Origin: FEN-299 sp963727765 | GTDB lineage: Bacteria > Acidobacteriota > Vicinamibacteria > Vicinamibacterales > Fen-181 | NCBI GenBank assembly: GCA_963727765.1 | Contig: CAVSGZ010000007.1 | Location: forward strand, 124,001 to 188,000 | DNA length: 64,000 nucleotides | Reading direction: 5' to 3' | In this document: positions 34,883 through 43,461 of the stretch, in pieces | Numbering within the stretch: the first letter of the stretch is position 1 | How the letters are laid out: each line of letters begins with the position of its first letter | The notes under the pieces: model-generated | The model's database searches: none | Told to the model about the DNA's origin: nothing | Seen by the model: the letters and a program-made list of their open reading frames with translations, nothing else | Position numbers and translations under genes: made by a program

Positions 34883-36157
34883 TCAGGCCACCGTGCCGGC
34901 CGGCACGACGCCCCACTTGGGCACGATGATGATGCCGTTGCGGATGTAGTAGCCCTCGCCGTCGGCGTTCTGGACGCCCGCCTCGTTGGTCAGCCGGACG
35001 CCCGCACCGATGCGCGCGTTCTTGTCCACGATCACCCGGTCGAGCACCGAGTCCGCGCCGACGCCCATCGGGGGCCCGCCGCCCTCGAACGGCGGCGCGT
35101 CGTCGTCGTTCTCGTAGAAGTCGGCGCCGAGCAGGACCGACCGGCTGATCCGGCAGCCGTGATCGATGCGGGTCCGGATGCCGACGATCGACTGCCGGAC
35201 GCTGGAGCGGTCCACGTAAGAGCCTTCGGCGATCACCGACTGGTCCACGTCGCAGAGGTTGAACCGCGAGGCGGGGAGGAAGCGGGGCCGCGTGAACACC
35301 GGGCGGCGCGGGTCCCAGAAGTTGAACGGCGCCCTCGGCCGCGTGAGCATGATGTTGGCGTCGTAGAACGACTCGACCGTGCCGACATCCTGCCAGTAGT
35401 CGCGGAACAAGTAAGCGTTGACGCGGCTTGTTCCGAGCGCGGCCGGAATGATCTCATGGCCGAAGTCGACGCCCGGGTGGCGATCGAGCACGTCGAGCAG
35501 CACGTCGCGCGTGAAGACGTAAATGCCCATCGACGCGATGAACGGCCGATCGTCGGACGGCGCGACAAAACGGGCGCCGGTAGGCGCGCTGGAGCCAATC
35601 ACGCGCAGCCGGTCGGGCGTGGGCTTCTCCTCGAACCCGACGATCTGGCCGTCGGCGTCGAAGCGAAAAATCCCCATGGCCGGCGCCTCGTCGGGCGCGA
35701 CCGGCTGGGCGGCGATCGTGATGTCGGCGCGGCGCTCGATGTGCTCGTCGATCATCGCCGCGTAGTCCATGCGGTACAGGTGATCGCCCGCGAGGATCAG
35801 CAGGTACTCCGCGTCGTGGTAGATGAAGTGGCGGGCGGCCTGTCTGACCGCATCCGCCGTCCCCTGGAACCAGCTCGTATTGTCGGGCGTCTGCTCGGCG
35901 GCGAGGATTTCCACGAAGCCGTTCGAGAACATGTCCATCCGGTACGTTTCGCCGACGTGCCGGTTGAGCGATGCGGAGTTGAACTGTGTCAGCACGTAGA
36001 TCCGCCGGAGGTTGGCGTGCAGGCAGTTGCTCAGGGGCACGTCGATCAGGCGGTACTTCCCGCCGATCGGCACGGCCGGCTTCGACCGGAGGTGGGTGAG
36101 GGGGAACAGGCGAGTGCCTCGCCCGCCGCCGAGGATCAGCGCGAGGACGTTCTTCAT
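34883..36157 (-). CDS. glgC: Glucose-1-phosphate adenylyltransferase
   Basis: Makes ADP-glucose from glucose 1-phosphate and ATP, the committed step of bacterial glycogen synthesis. This 424-residue protein has the nucleotide-binding LILGGGRGTRLFPLT, the FNSASLNRH segment, LAGDHLYRMDY and VGFEEKP, plus the C-terminal left-handed beta-helix domain. The length is normal. It sits between pstB and phoR on the same strand, an unusual place that may tie carbon storage to phosphate status. It has 68 bp to pstB and 99 bp to phoR. Confidence 0.95.
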   Translation of the reverse strand: MKNVLALILGGGRGTRLFPLTHLRSKPAVPIGGKYRLIDVPLSNCLHANLRRIYVLTQFNSASLNRHVGETYRMDMFSNGFVEILAAEQTPDNTSWFQGTADAVRQAARHFIYHDAEYLLILAGDHLYRMDYAAMIDEHIERRADITIAAQPVAPDEAPAMGIFRFDADGQIVGFEEKPTPDRLRVIGSSAPTGARFVAPSDDRPFIASMGIYVFTRDVLLDVLDRHPGVDFGHEIIPAALGTSRVNAYLFRDYWQDVGTVESFYDANIMLTRPRAPFNFWDPRRPVFTRPRFLPASRFNLCDVDQSVIAEGSYVDRSSVRQSIVGIRTRIDHGCRISRSVLLGADFYENDDDAPPFEGGGPPMGVGADSVLDRVIVDKNARIGAGVRLTNEAGVQNADGEGYYIRNGIIIVPKWGVVPAGTVA

Positions 36158-36256
36158 GGGGTACTAGCCTACGGCCAGAACCCGCCGGCGGCAAGTCGAT
36201 TGCGGCCTCCGAGTGCGGCCCCCGCCAGGGCATCTCCCGTCCGCGGCCTCGCCGCG

Positions 36257-38017
36257 TCAGTCTTGCGGGAGACTGATCGTGAACACGGCGCCGCCCTCCG
36301 GCCTGTTCGCGGCCCACACGCGGCCGCCGAGCAGACTGACCAAGTGCTTGACGATCGAGAGGCCGAGGCCGGTTCCGCCGGACTCGCGCGACCGCGCCTT
36401 GTCGACGCGGTAGAACCGCTCGAACACCCGCTCGAGGTCGGCATCCGGGATGCCGGGGCCTTCGTCGGACACGGTGATCGCCACCTGCCCGTTCATCGGT
36501 CGGGCCTCGAGCCGGATCAGGCATCCTTCGGGCGAGTAGTTGACCGCGTTCTCGACCAGGTTCCGGAGCGCGTCCTGCAGCTTGGCCGCGTCGGTACGAA
36601 TCGTGGCTGCCGCCGGGTCGACCAGGATCTCAACTCGCTGCCGCCTGGCCTCGATCATCGTCGACAGGTCCGAGACGGTGCCGGCGAGCAGGCCCTGGAC
36701 GGGACACGGCGCGCGCTCCACGACCTCCTGCTTCGCGTCGAGCGCGGCGAGCCGGAGCAGGTCCCTCACGAGCCGCTCCATCCGCGCGGCGTGGCGGGCG
36801 ATGACTTCCAGGAAGCGGGCGCGATCGTCCGGGCTCGCCGGCTCGTCGCCGAGCGCCTCGACGTAGCCGCGAATCGCCGTCAGCGGCGTGCGTAGCTCGT
36901 GGGAGACGTTGGCCACGAAGTCCCGCCTGACCTGGTCGGCGCGGTGAAGGTCGGTGATGTCGTGCAGGACGAGCACGCCGCCGGTGACCGAGGGTGCCGA
37001 CACGGGGGCGGCGCGGGCGATAAAGTGGCGCCCGGGGTTCCTCGCGGGGGACAGTTCGAGGTGCGCCGGTTCGCGGCCGGCCAGCGCCTCGGTGAGGAGG
37101 GCCGCGACGCCCGGGTGTCGCACCGCCTCCAGGTAATGGCCACCGACGCCGGCGCTCTCGAGACCCAGCATCTCCCGGGCCGCCCGGTTGACGAGCTGGA
37201 CGCGGCCGTGGTCGTTCACGACGATCACGCCCTCTACCATGCCCGAGAGGATGGCGTCCATGCGGGCGCGGTCCTCTGCCAGCTCCACGGCGCGCCGCGC
37301 GAGCTCGTGCACCGTGTCGTCGAGCACGCGGGCGATCGTGCCGAGCTCGTCGGGCTCATAATCGCGCAGCCGTCGCGACAGGTCGCCCGACGCGTATCGC
37401 CCCGCCGCGTCGGCCAGCCTCCGGAGCCGTCGGCCGAGCAGCGCCGAGGCCAGCCACGCCAGCCCCAGCGCGCCGACCATGGCCGCGCCGAGCGCGACCA
37501 GCGTCATGTGCCGAACCGCGGCGATCTGCTGCTGCACCTCGGTCAGCGGCAGCGCGAGGCGGACGATCGTGATGCGCGGGTGATTGACCGGCACGGCCAC
37601 GTAGAGCATGTCGGTCTGGATCGTGTGGCTGTAGCGGCGTGAGATGCCGACGCCCCTCTGCCGCGCCTCGATGACCTCGGGTCGCGTCCCGTGGTTCTCG
37701 AGCGTCGCCAGTTCAGATCCCCTCACCATCGAGTCGCCGACCACCGTGCCGTCGCCCGCAATGAGCGTCACGCGCGCCGGCAGCGTCTTGCCGATTCGCT
37801 CGGCCTCGGTCTCGATGGCCTCCGGCGCGATCTCCCGCTCGTGTGTCGCCAGGACGTCGGCCACCAGGTGTGCTTCGGAGACGAGCGACTGCTCGATGCG
37901 GCGGTAGGTCTGTTCGGAGAGCGAGATGGAGACCAGCGTCGCGGCCAGCAGCAGGGCCGCCGCGGCGACGGCGAAAATGGCGACGGCAATCTTGCTGCGG
38001 AACCCGAGACGCATCAT
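36257..38017 (-). CDS. phoR: Phosphate-regulon sensor histidine kinase PhoR-like
   Basis: This 586-residue protein has a membrane helix near residues 10-32, an extracytoplasmic sensor, a second helix near 165-190 and a HAMP domain. A PAS domain follows with DHGRVQLVNRAAREMLGLE. The HisKA phosphorylation site is in VSHELRTPLTAIRGY, and the HATPase has NLVENAVNYSPEG, DEGPGIP and GGTGLGLSIVKHLV. The large periplasmic sensor is typical of PhoR/PhoP-type kinases outside the enterobacteria. It lies 24 bp downstream of phoB, forming the usual pair. Confidence 0.9.
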   Translation of the reverse strand: MMRLGFRSKIAVAIFAVAAAALLLAATLVSISLSEQTYRRIEQSLVSEAHLVADVLATHEREIAPEAIETEAERIGKTLPARVTLIAGDGTVVGDSMVRGSELATLENHGTRPEVIEARQRGVGISRRYSHTIQTDMLYVAVPVNHPRITIVRLALPLTEVQQQIAAVRHMTLVALGAAMVGALGLAWLASALLGRRLRRLADAAGRYASGDLSRRLRDYEPDELGTIARVLDDTVHELARRAVELAEDRARMDAILSGMVEGVIVVNDHGRVQLVNRAAREMLGLESAGVGGHYLEAVRHPGVAALLTEALAGREPAHLELSPARNPGRHFIARAAPVSAPSVTGGVLVLHDITDLHRADQVRRDFVANVSHELRTPLTAIRGYVEALGDEPASPDDRARFLEVIARHAARMERLVRDLLRLAALDAKQEVVERAPCPVQGLLAGTVSDLSTMIEARRQRVEILVDPAAATIRTDAAKLQDALRNLVENAVNYSPEGCLIRLEARPMNGQVAITVSDEGPGIPDADLERVFERFYRVDKARSRESGGTGLGLSIVKHLVSLLGGRVWAANRPEGGAVFTISLPQD

Positions 38018-38041
38018 CCGACTCCAGGGCGGCCGCGCCCG

Positions 38042-38746
38042 CTACGCTTCGTCGTCCCCCGTCGTGCGGGCCGCGAGCTTGTATCCGAACTGTTTCACCG
38101 TGACCAGCGCATCGACGAGCAGGGGGATCTTCTCGCGGAGCCGCCGCACGTGGACGTCCACCGTGCGCGTGCCGCCGGTGTACTGGTAGCCCCAGACCTC
38201 CGAGAGGAGCCGATCGCGCGAGAGGACGCGGCCCGGGTGCTGGATGAAGTACTCGAGCAGCAGGAACTCCTTGGCAGTCAGGGCCACCTCGCGCCCCTGG
38301 TCGGCCACGACGTGCTGTTCGCGGTCGATTGTGACGGGGCCGTAGCTCGTGCGGGCCGCCTTACCGCCTTGGCCACGCGTCGTCCGGCGGAGCAGCGCTC
38401 CGATGCGGGCCACCAGTTCCTTCGGGCTGAACGGCTTGGTGACGTAGTCGTCGGCACCGAGATCGAGTCCGGCCACGCGGTCCGACTCGGCGGCCCTGGC
38501 GGTGACGACGATGATCGGCAGTTCGGCCGTGGCTTCGTTGCGCCTGAGCGCCTGGCAGATGTCGAGGCCGTTGAGGCCCGGCAGCATCAGGTCGAGCACG
38601 AGGAGATCGGGCCGTCTGGCACGGATGCGCGGCAGCACCTCGGCGCCGGACGCCAGGACGTCGGCCGTGTGGCCGGCCCTGGCGACGTAATGGCGGATCA
38701 ACTCGGCGATGTCACGGTCGTCTTCGACGATCAGGATGTGGCTCAC
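38042..38746 (-). CDS. phoB: Phosphate-regulon response regulator PhoB-like
   Basis: This OmpR-family regulator has 234 residues. The receiver domain has the acidic pocket VEDD at residues 7-10, phosphoacceptor Asp52 (LLVLDLMLPGLNG) and the KPFSPKEL lysine. The winged-helix DNA-binding domain has LTAKEFLLLEYFIQHPGRVL and TVDVHVRRLREKI. It is divergent from pstC, with the candidate Pho box at 38811-38827 between the two. Phosphorylated protein is the expected reader of the KTAACM repeats. Confidence 0.92.
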   Translation of the reverse strand: MSHILIVEDDRDIAELIRHYVARAGHTADVLASGAEVLPRIRARRPDLLVLDLMLPGLNGLDICQALRRNEATAELPIIVVTARAAESDRVAGLDLGADDYVTKPFSPKELVARIGALLRRTTRGQGGKAARTSYGPVTIDREQHVVADQGREVALTAKEFLLLEYFIQHPGRVLSRDRLLSEVWGYQYTGGTRTVDVHVRRLREKIPLLVDALVTVKQFGYKLAARTTGDDEA

Positions 38747-38810
38747 TGGCGGTTCGTCCGGCCACGATCGTGTCAGCGTGGCTGCCCCCTGTCAACAGGT
38801 CGAAGCACGC

Positions 38811-38827
38811 GTAACACGCATTTAACC
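38811..38827 (+). promoter_or_regulatory. Candidate Pho box between phoB and pstC
   Basis: GTAACA (38811-38816) and TTAACC (38822-38827) are 11 bp apart. They lie 69 bp before pstC and 64 bp before phoB, so they could serve either gene. No clear -10 is seen at the expected distance for pstC. Confidence 0.55.
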
Positions 38828-38896
38828 CGGCCGACACCGCGCCGAAACGACGGGCCCATAGACTTGCGGAAAGACGATGAGGCGCGAACCGACCAG

Positions 38897-39841
38897 ATGA
38901 CGCAGGCCTTCCGGACCGTGTCGGCGAAATTGCGGGGCGGCGATGCGCTCTCCCACGCGGTGGCCTTCCTGTTCGGCGCGTCGGTCGTCGGCCTGACGGG
39001 GATGCTCGCCTGGGAGCTGTGGCGCAATTCGGCCCTGGCGCGCCACGCGTTCGGGTTCCACTTCTTCGTGACCCAGACCTGGGACCCGGTGGTCGGCCAG
39101 TTCGGCGCCCTTCCCTTCGTCTACGGCACCTTGATGACGTCGGCGATCGCCCTGCTCATCGCCGTGCCGCTCGGCATCGGCGTGGCCATCTTCCTGGCCG
39201 AACTCGCGCCGCCGAGACTCTCGGCGGCTGCGGGCATGCTCCTCGAGCTGCTGGCCGCGGTCCCGAGCGTGATTTACGGTCTCCTGGGCATTGCGGTACT
39301 CGTGCCTCTGATGCGGGCATGGATCCAGCCTGCCCTGAAGGCGCTCATGCCGGGATTCCCGCTCTTCAGCGGGCCGGCGTATGGGATCGGCCTGCTCACG
39401 GCCGGGTTCGTGCTCGCCGTCATGATCGTGCCATTCATCGTGTCGGTGGGCCGCGAGGTGCTGCTGTCGGTGCCGCGCGAGCAGCGCGAGGCGGCGCTGG
39501 CGCTCGGCGCGACGCGGTGGGAGAGCACCTGGAAGGTCGTGCTGCCGTACGCCAGGCCGGGGCTCTACGGTGCGATCTTCCTCGCCCTCGGCCGGGCGCT
39601 CGGCGAGACGATGGCGGTCACGATGGTGATCGGGAACCGCCCGGAGATTGCCGCCTCATTGTTCGCGCCCGCGTACTCGATGGCCGCGGTGATTGCCAAC
39701 GAGTTCTCCGAGGCGGCCGAGGAACTCTACCTCCATTCGCTGATCGAGATCGGCCTGGTCTTGTTCCTGCTGACCATGGTCGTCAACGCCGTCGCGCGCG
39801 GACTCATCGCGGCCACGACCGAGAGCGGGGGGGCGCGATGA
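38897..39841 (+). CDS. pstC: Phosphate ABC transporter permease PstC
   Basis: This 314-residue inner-membrane permease has about six helices and the family segments PFVYGTLMTSAIALLIAVPL, LAAVPSVIYGLLGIAVLVPL and the EAA-like loop REAALALGATRWESTWKVVL. ALGRALGETMAVTMVIGN follows near the end. The ATG at 38897 is chosen because homology starts in the next residues; the frame remains open upstream through the phoB region. The stop overlaps the pstA start (ATGA). Confidence 0.95.
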   Translation: MTQAFRTVSAKLRGGDALSHAVAFLFGASVVGLTGMLAWELWRNSALARHAFGFHFFVTQTWDPVVGQFGALPFVYGTLMTSAIALLIAVPLGIGVAIFLAELAPPRLSAAAGMLLELLAAVPSVIYGLLGIAVLVPLMRAWIQPALKALMPGFPLFSGPAYGIGLLTAGFVLAVMIVPFIVSVGREVLLSVPREQREAALALGATRWESTWKVVLPYARPGLYGAIFLALGRALGETMAVTMVIGNRPEIAASLFAPAYSMAAVIANEFSEAAEELYLHSLIEIGLVLFLLTMVVNAVARGLIAATTESGGAR

Positions 39842-40686
39842 GCTGGCTCTCACGGAACCGGCGGCGGCGCATCGTCAACGTGGTGATGCTGGGCATGACC
39901 GCGCTCTTCACACTGCTCAGCATCTCGGTGCTGTTCTTCGTGCTCGGGTACCTGGTCGTCAAGGGCGGCCGTTCGATCAACCTGGCGTTCTTCACCGCCC
40001 TGCCGAAACCGGTGGGGGAGACCGGCGGCGGCATGGCCAACGCGCTGGTCGGCAGCGCCAAGATGCTGGGCATCGCCGCCGTCACCGGGCTGCCGGTGGG
40101 GCTCATGGCGGGGCTGTACTTGAGTGAGTTCTCGGGGCGGAGCATGGCGCACGCCGTCCGCTACGCGGCGGACCTGCTGAACGGGATGCCGTCGATTGTG
40201 ATCGGCATCTTCATCTACACCCTTCTCGTCCTGCCGATGAAGCAGTTTTCGACGCTGGCCGGCGGCGTGGCGCTCGGCGTCATGATGATTCCGATCATGA
40301 CGCGGAGCAGCGAGGAATTCCTGCTGGCCGTGCCGCGTTCGCTGCGTGAGGCCTCGCTCGCCCTGGGCGCCTCGCGCACGGCGACCATCGTCCGCGTGGT
40401 GCTGCCGGCGGCCAGCCGGGGCATCGTCACCGCGGCCATGCTGGGCCTGGCGCGCGTGGCGGGCGAGACCGCTCCACTCCTCTTCACCGCGCTCGGCAAT
40501 GCGTACTGGAGCCCGGGCATACTCAGACCGAGCGCCTCGCTGCCGGTGATGATCTTCAACTACGCCACCTCTCCCTACGACGACTGGCACCGCCAGGCGT
40601 GGGCCGCCGGCCTCGTGCTCCTGACGCTCGTCCTGGTTGCCAACGTGGGCGCCCGGACGCTCCTCGGCGGCCGCCGACAGGCCTGA
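39838..40686 (+). CDS. pstA: Phosphate ABC transporter permease PstA
   Basis: This 282-residue inner-membrane permease is the partner of PstC. It has about six helices with ADLLNGMPSIVIGIFIYTLL, the loop LREASLALGASRTATIVRVV and RVAGETAPLLFTALGN. It overlaps pstC by 4 bp. pstB does not follow here; it is 5 kb away on the other strand, so the transporter is assembled from three transcription units. Confidence 0.95.
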   Translation: MSWLSRNRRRRIVNVVMLGMTALFTLLSISVLFFVLGYLVVKGGRSINLAFFTALPKPVGETGGGMANALVGSAKMLGIAAVTGLPVGLMAGLYLSEFSGRSMAHAVRYAADLLNGMPSIVIGIFIYTLLVLPMKQFSTLAGGVALGVMMIPIMTRSSEEFLLAVPRSLREASLALGASRTATIVRVVLPAASRGIVTAAMLGLARVAGETAPLLFTALGNAYWSPGILRPSASLPVMIFNYATSPYDDWHRQAWAAGLVLLTLVLVANVGARTLLGGRRQA

Positions 40687-40802
40687 TTCCTCCAAGTCGG
40701 AGCCTGACTCCTCCAGCGCGTTTCCAGCCGAAGTCTGCCTTGGCGGCGGAGCCGGGGCGAATCTGATACAATTCGGGCGTTTTGTCCGTCGAAGGGGGGC
40801 TT

Positions 40803-41420
40803 GTGGCGTTTCGGCTGATTCCGAAGGAAGAGAAGTTCTACCAGGACTTTCTGGCGATTGCCAATCAGTTGGAGCTTGGAGCCCGGCTGCTCGAGGAAAT
40901 GCTCGCCTCCGACCCCCCGGCGTGGGACAAGGCCGAGGAGATCAAGGAGGTCGAGCATCGCTGCGATTTCCTCAGCCACGAGGTCTACCATCGGCTGCAC
41001 CGGACGTTTGTGACGCCCCTCGACCGCGAGGACATCCATGCGCTCGCGGGTTCGCTCGACGATGTCATGGACGAGATCGACGCGACGGCGGGTTACGTCC
41101 GGCTCTACAGGATTCCGGTCATCCGGTACGGCGCACGCGAGATGGCGCGCATCATCACCGCCTGCACGCATGCTATCCGGCTGGCCATGGAAGGCCTCGA
41201 GGACCGCAAGAGCGTGTCGGAGCCGCTGGTCGAGATCAACCGTCTGGAGAACGAAGCGGACCGGATGCACCTCGAGGCGGTGAGCAAGCTGTTCGATGAC
41301 GAAACGGACGCGATCCTGGTGTTCAAGTGGAAGGAGATCCTCGACCGGCTCGAGGATGCCACCGACTGCTGCGAGGACGTAGCCGACGTGATCGAGGGCG
41401 TCGTGCTCAAGCACGCATGA
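40803..41420 (+). CDS. DUF47 family PhoU-like protein, Pit accessory
   Basis: This 205-residue all-helical protein is distantly related to PhoU (LDDVMDEIDATAGYVRLYR, EINRLENEADRMHLEAV, DATDCCEDVADVIEGVVLKHA). DUF47 proteins are usually encoded next to Pit transporters and are thought to modulate them. GTG at 40803 is chosen for a strong GAAGGGGGG site 4 bp upstream. An extended -10 (TGATACAAT, 40764-40772) lies in the gap after pstA. Pit follows 7 bp downstream. Confidence 0.9.
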   Translation: MAFRLIPKEEKFYQDFLAIANQLELGARLLEEMLASDPPAWDKAEEIKEVEHRCDFLSHEVYHRLHRTFVTPLDREDIHALAGSLDDVMDEIDATAGYVRLYRIPVIRYGAREMARIITACTHAIRLAMEGLEDRKSVSEPLVEINRLENEADRMHLEAVSKLFDDETDAILVFKWKEILDRLEDATDCCEDVADVIEGVVLKHA

Positions 41421-41427
41421 GGCGGGC

Positions 41428-42426
41428 ATGGACCTCCTGGTCGTCATCGCGCTGACCGCCGTCGCTCTCTCATTCGACTTCATCAACGGCTTTCACGACG
41501 CGGCCAATTCGATCGCCACCGTAGTCTCCACTCGGGTGCTCTCGCCCGGGAAGGCGGTCGTGTGGGCCGCCTTCTTCAACTTCGTGGCAGCCTTCGGGTT
41601 CGGCACGGCGGTGGCCAGAACGATCGGGTCCGGCATGGTGGACATTCGCGCCGTGACCTTCGCCGTGATCTTCGCAGGGCTGGTCGGCGCGATCGCGTGG
41701 GACCTGATTACCTGGTTCTTCGGGCTGCCGACGAGTTCGTCCCACGCGCTCATCGGCGGGTATGCCGGGGCTGCCGTAACCAAGGCGGGATTCTCGGTCA
41801 TTATTCCGTCGGGATGGACGAAGACCCTCATCTTCATCGTCTTGTCGCCGATGATCGGGCTCGCGGCCGGTCTGGTGCTGATGGTCGCGATCTACTGGAT
41901 CTTCGCCCGGACCGCACCCGTCCGCGTCGATAAGTGGTTCCGGCGGCTGCAGCTGCTGTCGGCGGCCGCGTTCAGCCTGAACCACGGGGCCAACGACGCG
42001 CAGAAGACCATGGGGATCATCGCGGGCCTGTTGTTCACGGCCGGCTACCTGCACGGCCCGTTCTACATCCCGTTCTGGGTCGTCCTCATCGCCCACGCCG
42101 CCATCGGCCTCGGCACGCTCTCCGGCGGGTGGCGCATCATCCACACGATGGGCGCGCGCATCACGAAGCTCCAGCCGGTCAACGGCTTCGCGGCGGAGAC
42201 CGGCGCCGCCTCGGCGATCCTCCTGGCGACGCATTTCGGGATCCCGGTCAGCACGACCCACGCCATCACGGGCGCGATTGTCGGCGTGGGCGCGACGCGC
42301 CGCTTGTCGGCCGTCAGGTGGGGCGTGGCGGGGCGAATCGTCTGGGCCTGGCTGCTGACGATCCCTGCCGCCGCCACCATCGGGGCGGCCGTATACTGGC
42401 TGGTGCGGGCGGTCGGCATCTCGTAG
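41428..42426 (+). CDS. pit: Inorganic phosphate transporter, Pit family
   Basis: Low-affinity phosphate uptake, probably as a metal-phosphate complex driven by the proton gradient. This 332-residue membrane protein has the duplicated family motif: GFHDAANSIATVVSTRVL near the N-terminus, and SLNHGANDAQKTMGIIAGLL near residue 185. SSSHALIGG and STTHAITGAIVG follow in the two halves. It is slightly shorter than E. coli PitA (499 residues) and of the compact bacterial type. It is coupled to the DUF47 gene. Confidence 0.95.
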   Translation: MDLLVVIALTAVALSFDFINGFHDAANSIATVVSTRVLSPGKAVVWAAFFNFVAAFGFGTAVARTIGSGMVDIRAVTFAVIFAGLVGAIAWDLITWFFGLPTSSSHALIGGYAGAAVTKAGFSVIIPSGWTKTLIFIVLSPMIGLAAGLVLMVAIYWIFARTAPVRVDKWFRRLQLLSAAAFSLNHGANDAQKTMGIIAGLLFTAGYLHGPFYIPFWVVLIAHAAIGLGTLSGGWRIIHTMGARITKLQPVNGFAAETGAASAILLATHFGIPVSTTHAITGAIVGVGATRRLSAVRWGVAGRIVWAWLLTIPAAATIGAAVYWLVRAVGIS

Positions 42427-42443
42427 GGCGGTCGTTCCCCGGG

Positions 42444-42488
42444 GCCTCCGGGATCGCCGACGAGGGTGGGCGACGCGGCCCCGGAGGC
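42444..42488 (+). promoter_or_regulatory. Leader hairpin covering the ppk2 ribosome site
   Basis: GCCTCCGGG (42444-42452) pairs with CCCGGAGGC (42480-42488), and inside it TCGCC (42454-42458) pairs with GGCGA (42469-42473). The Shine-Dalgarno GGAGG of ppk2 (42483-42487) is wholly within the right arm. This could hide the site from ribosomes or end transcription after pit, but there is no T tract. Confidence 0.5.
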
Positions 42489-42493
42489 ATCCC

Positions 42494-43396
42494 ATGAAAG
42501 TCCACGCCGACAGATTCCTGGTCACACCTGGCTCGAAGGTCCGCCTGCGCAAGTTCGATCCCGCTGACACCCGACCCTTCGACACGAAAGAACAGGTGGA
42601 CGGCCGCCTCGCCAGGGACATCGCCCGCTTGTTCGATCTCCAAGAGCTCCTCTACGCCGAACAGCGCTGGGCGCTGCTGCTCGTGTTCCAGGCCATGGAT
42701 GCCGCCGGCAAGGACAGCGTCATCAAGCACGTCATGAGCGGCCTCAACCCGCAGGGGACGACGGTGGCGTCGTTCAAGGCGCCTTCCTCGCACGAGCTGG
42801 CCCACGACTTCCTGTGGCGGGTGAATGCCGAGCTTCCCGAGCGCGGCGCGATCGGGGTCTTCAACCGGTCGCACTACGAGGAAGTGCTCGTGGTGCGGGT
42901 GCACCCCGAATTCCTCGACCGGCAGCATCTGCCGGCGGAACTGGTGACGCCGAAGATCTGGGAGCAGCGCTACGAGGACATCAATGCCTACGAGCGCCAC
43001 CTGATGCGCGGCGGCACGGTCATCCGGAAGTTTTTCCTGCACGTGTCGAGGGAGGAGCAGCGGCGGCGGTTTCTCGAGCGGCTGGACGAGCCTGCGAAGA
43101 ACTGGAAGTTCTCCCTGGCCGACGCGCAGGAGCGCGAGCGTTGGGGGGACTACATGACGGCCTACGAGGAGATGCTCGCCGCGACCAGCACGAAGCACGC
43201 GCCGTGGTACGTGATTCCGGCCGATCACAAGTGGTTCACCCACCTGGCCGTGGCCCGGATCATCATCGAGGCGCTCGAAGGGCTCGGCCTTGCATTCCCA
43301 CAGCCCGATGCCTCGCAGGTACGGGACCTGAAGCTCGCCCGGCGTCATCTCGCCGGTCGCGCGGTTGACAGCAGACACGGCCGGAACGGCCGGTAG
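42494..43396 (+). CDS. ppk2: Polyphosphate kinase 2 family protein
   Basis: PPK2 enzymes transfer phosphate between polyphosphate and nucleotides, usually in the direction of NTP or NDP formation. This 300-residue single-domain protein has Walker A-like FQAMDAAGKDSVIKHV, Walker B-like GVFNRSHYEEVLVVRVHPE and the lid-region arginines in KFFLHVSREEQRRRF. The subclass (I, II or III) cannot be decided from sight. It lies 67 bp after pit with a structured leader, and before a terminator-like hairpin at its stop. Confidence 0.92.
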   Translation: MKVHADRFLVTPGSKVRLRKFDPADTRPFDTKEQVDGRLARDIARLFDLQELLYAEQRWALLLVFQAMDAAGKDSVIKHVMSGLNPQGTTVASFKAPSSHELAHDFLWRVNAELPERGAIGVFNRSHYEEVLVVRVHPEFLDRQHLPAELVTPKIWEQRYEDINAYERHLMRGGTVIRKFFLHVSREEQRRRFLERLDEPAKNWKFSLADAQERERWGDYMTAYEEMLAATSTKHAPWYVIPADHKWFTHLAVARIIIEALEGLGLAFPQPDASQVRDLKLARRHLAGRAVDSRHGRNGR

Positions 43397-43424
43397 CCGG
43401 CCGCCAGGCCGGCTGCGAGGTTTT
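43395..43424 (+). terminator. Terminator-like hairpin at the ppk2 stop
   Basis: AGCCGGCC (43395-43402) pairs perfectly with GGCCGGCT (43407-43414) around a GCCA loop, followed by GCGAGGTTTT. It begins within the TAG stop codon of ppk2. Confidence 0.55.
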
Positions 43425-43461
43425 ACCCCGTCGAGACACGGCCGACACGTCCCTGTCATTC

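Noticed and set aside
43453..43459. CTGTCAT, an E. coli-type Pho half-site before the GT2 gene
   Set aside because: No second half-site at 11 bp and it lies within 3 bp of a possible start codon.
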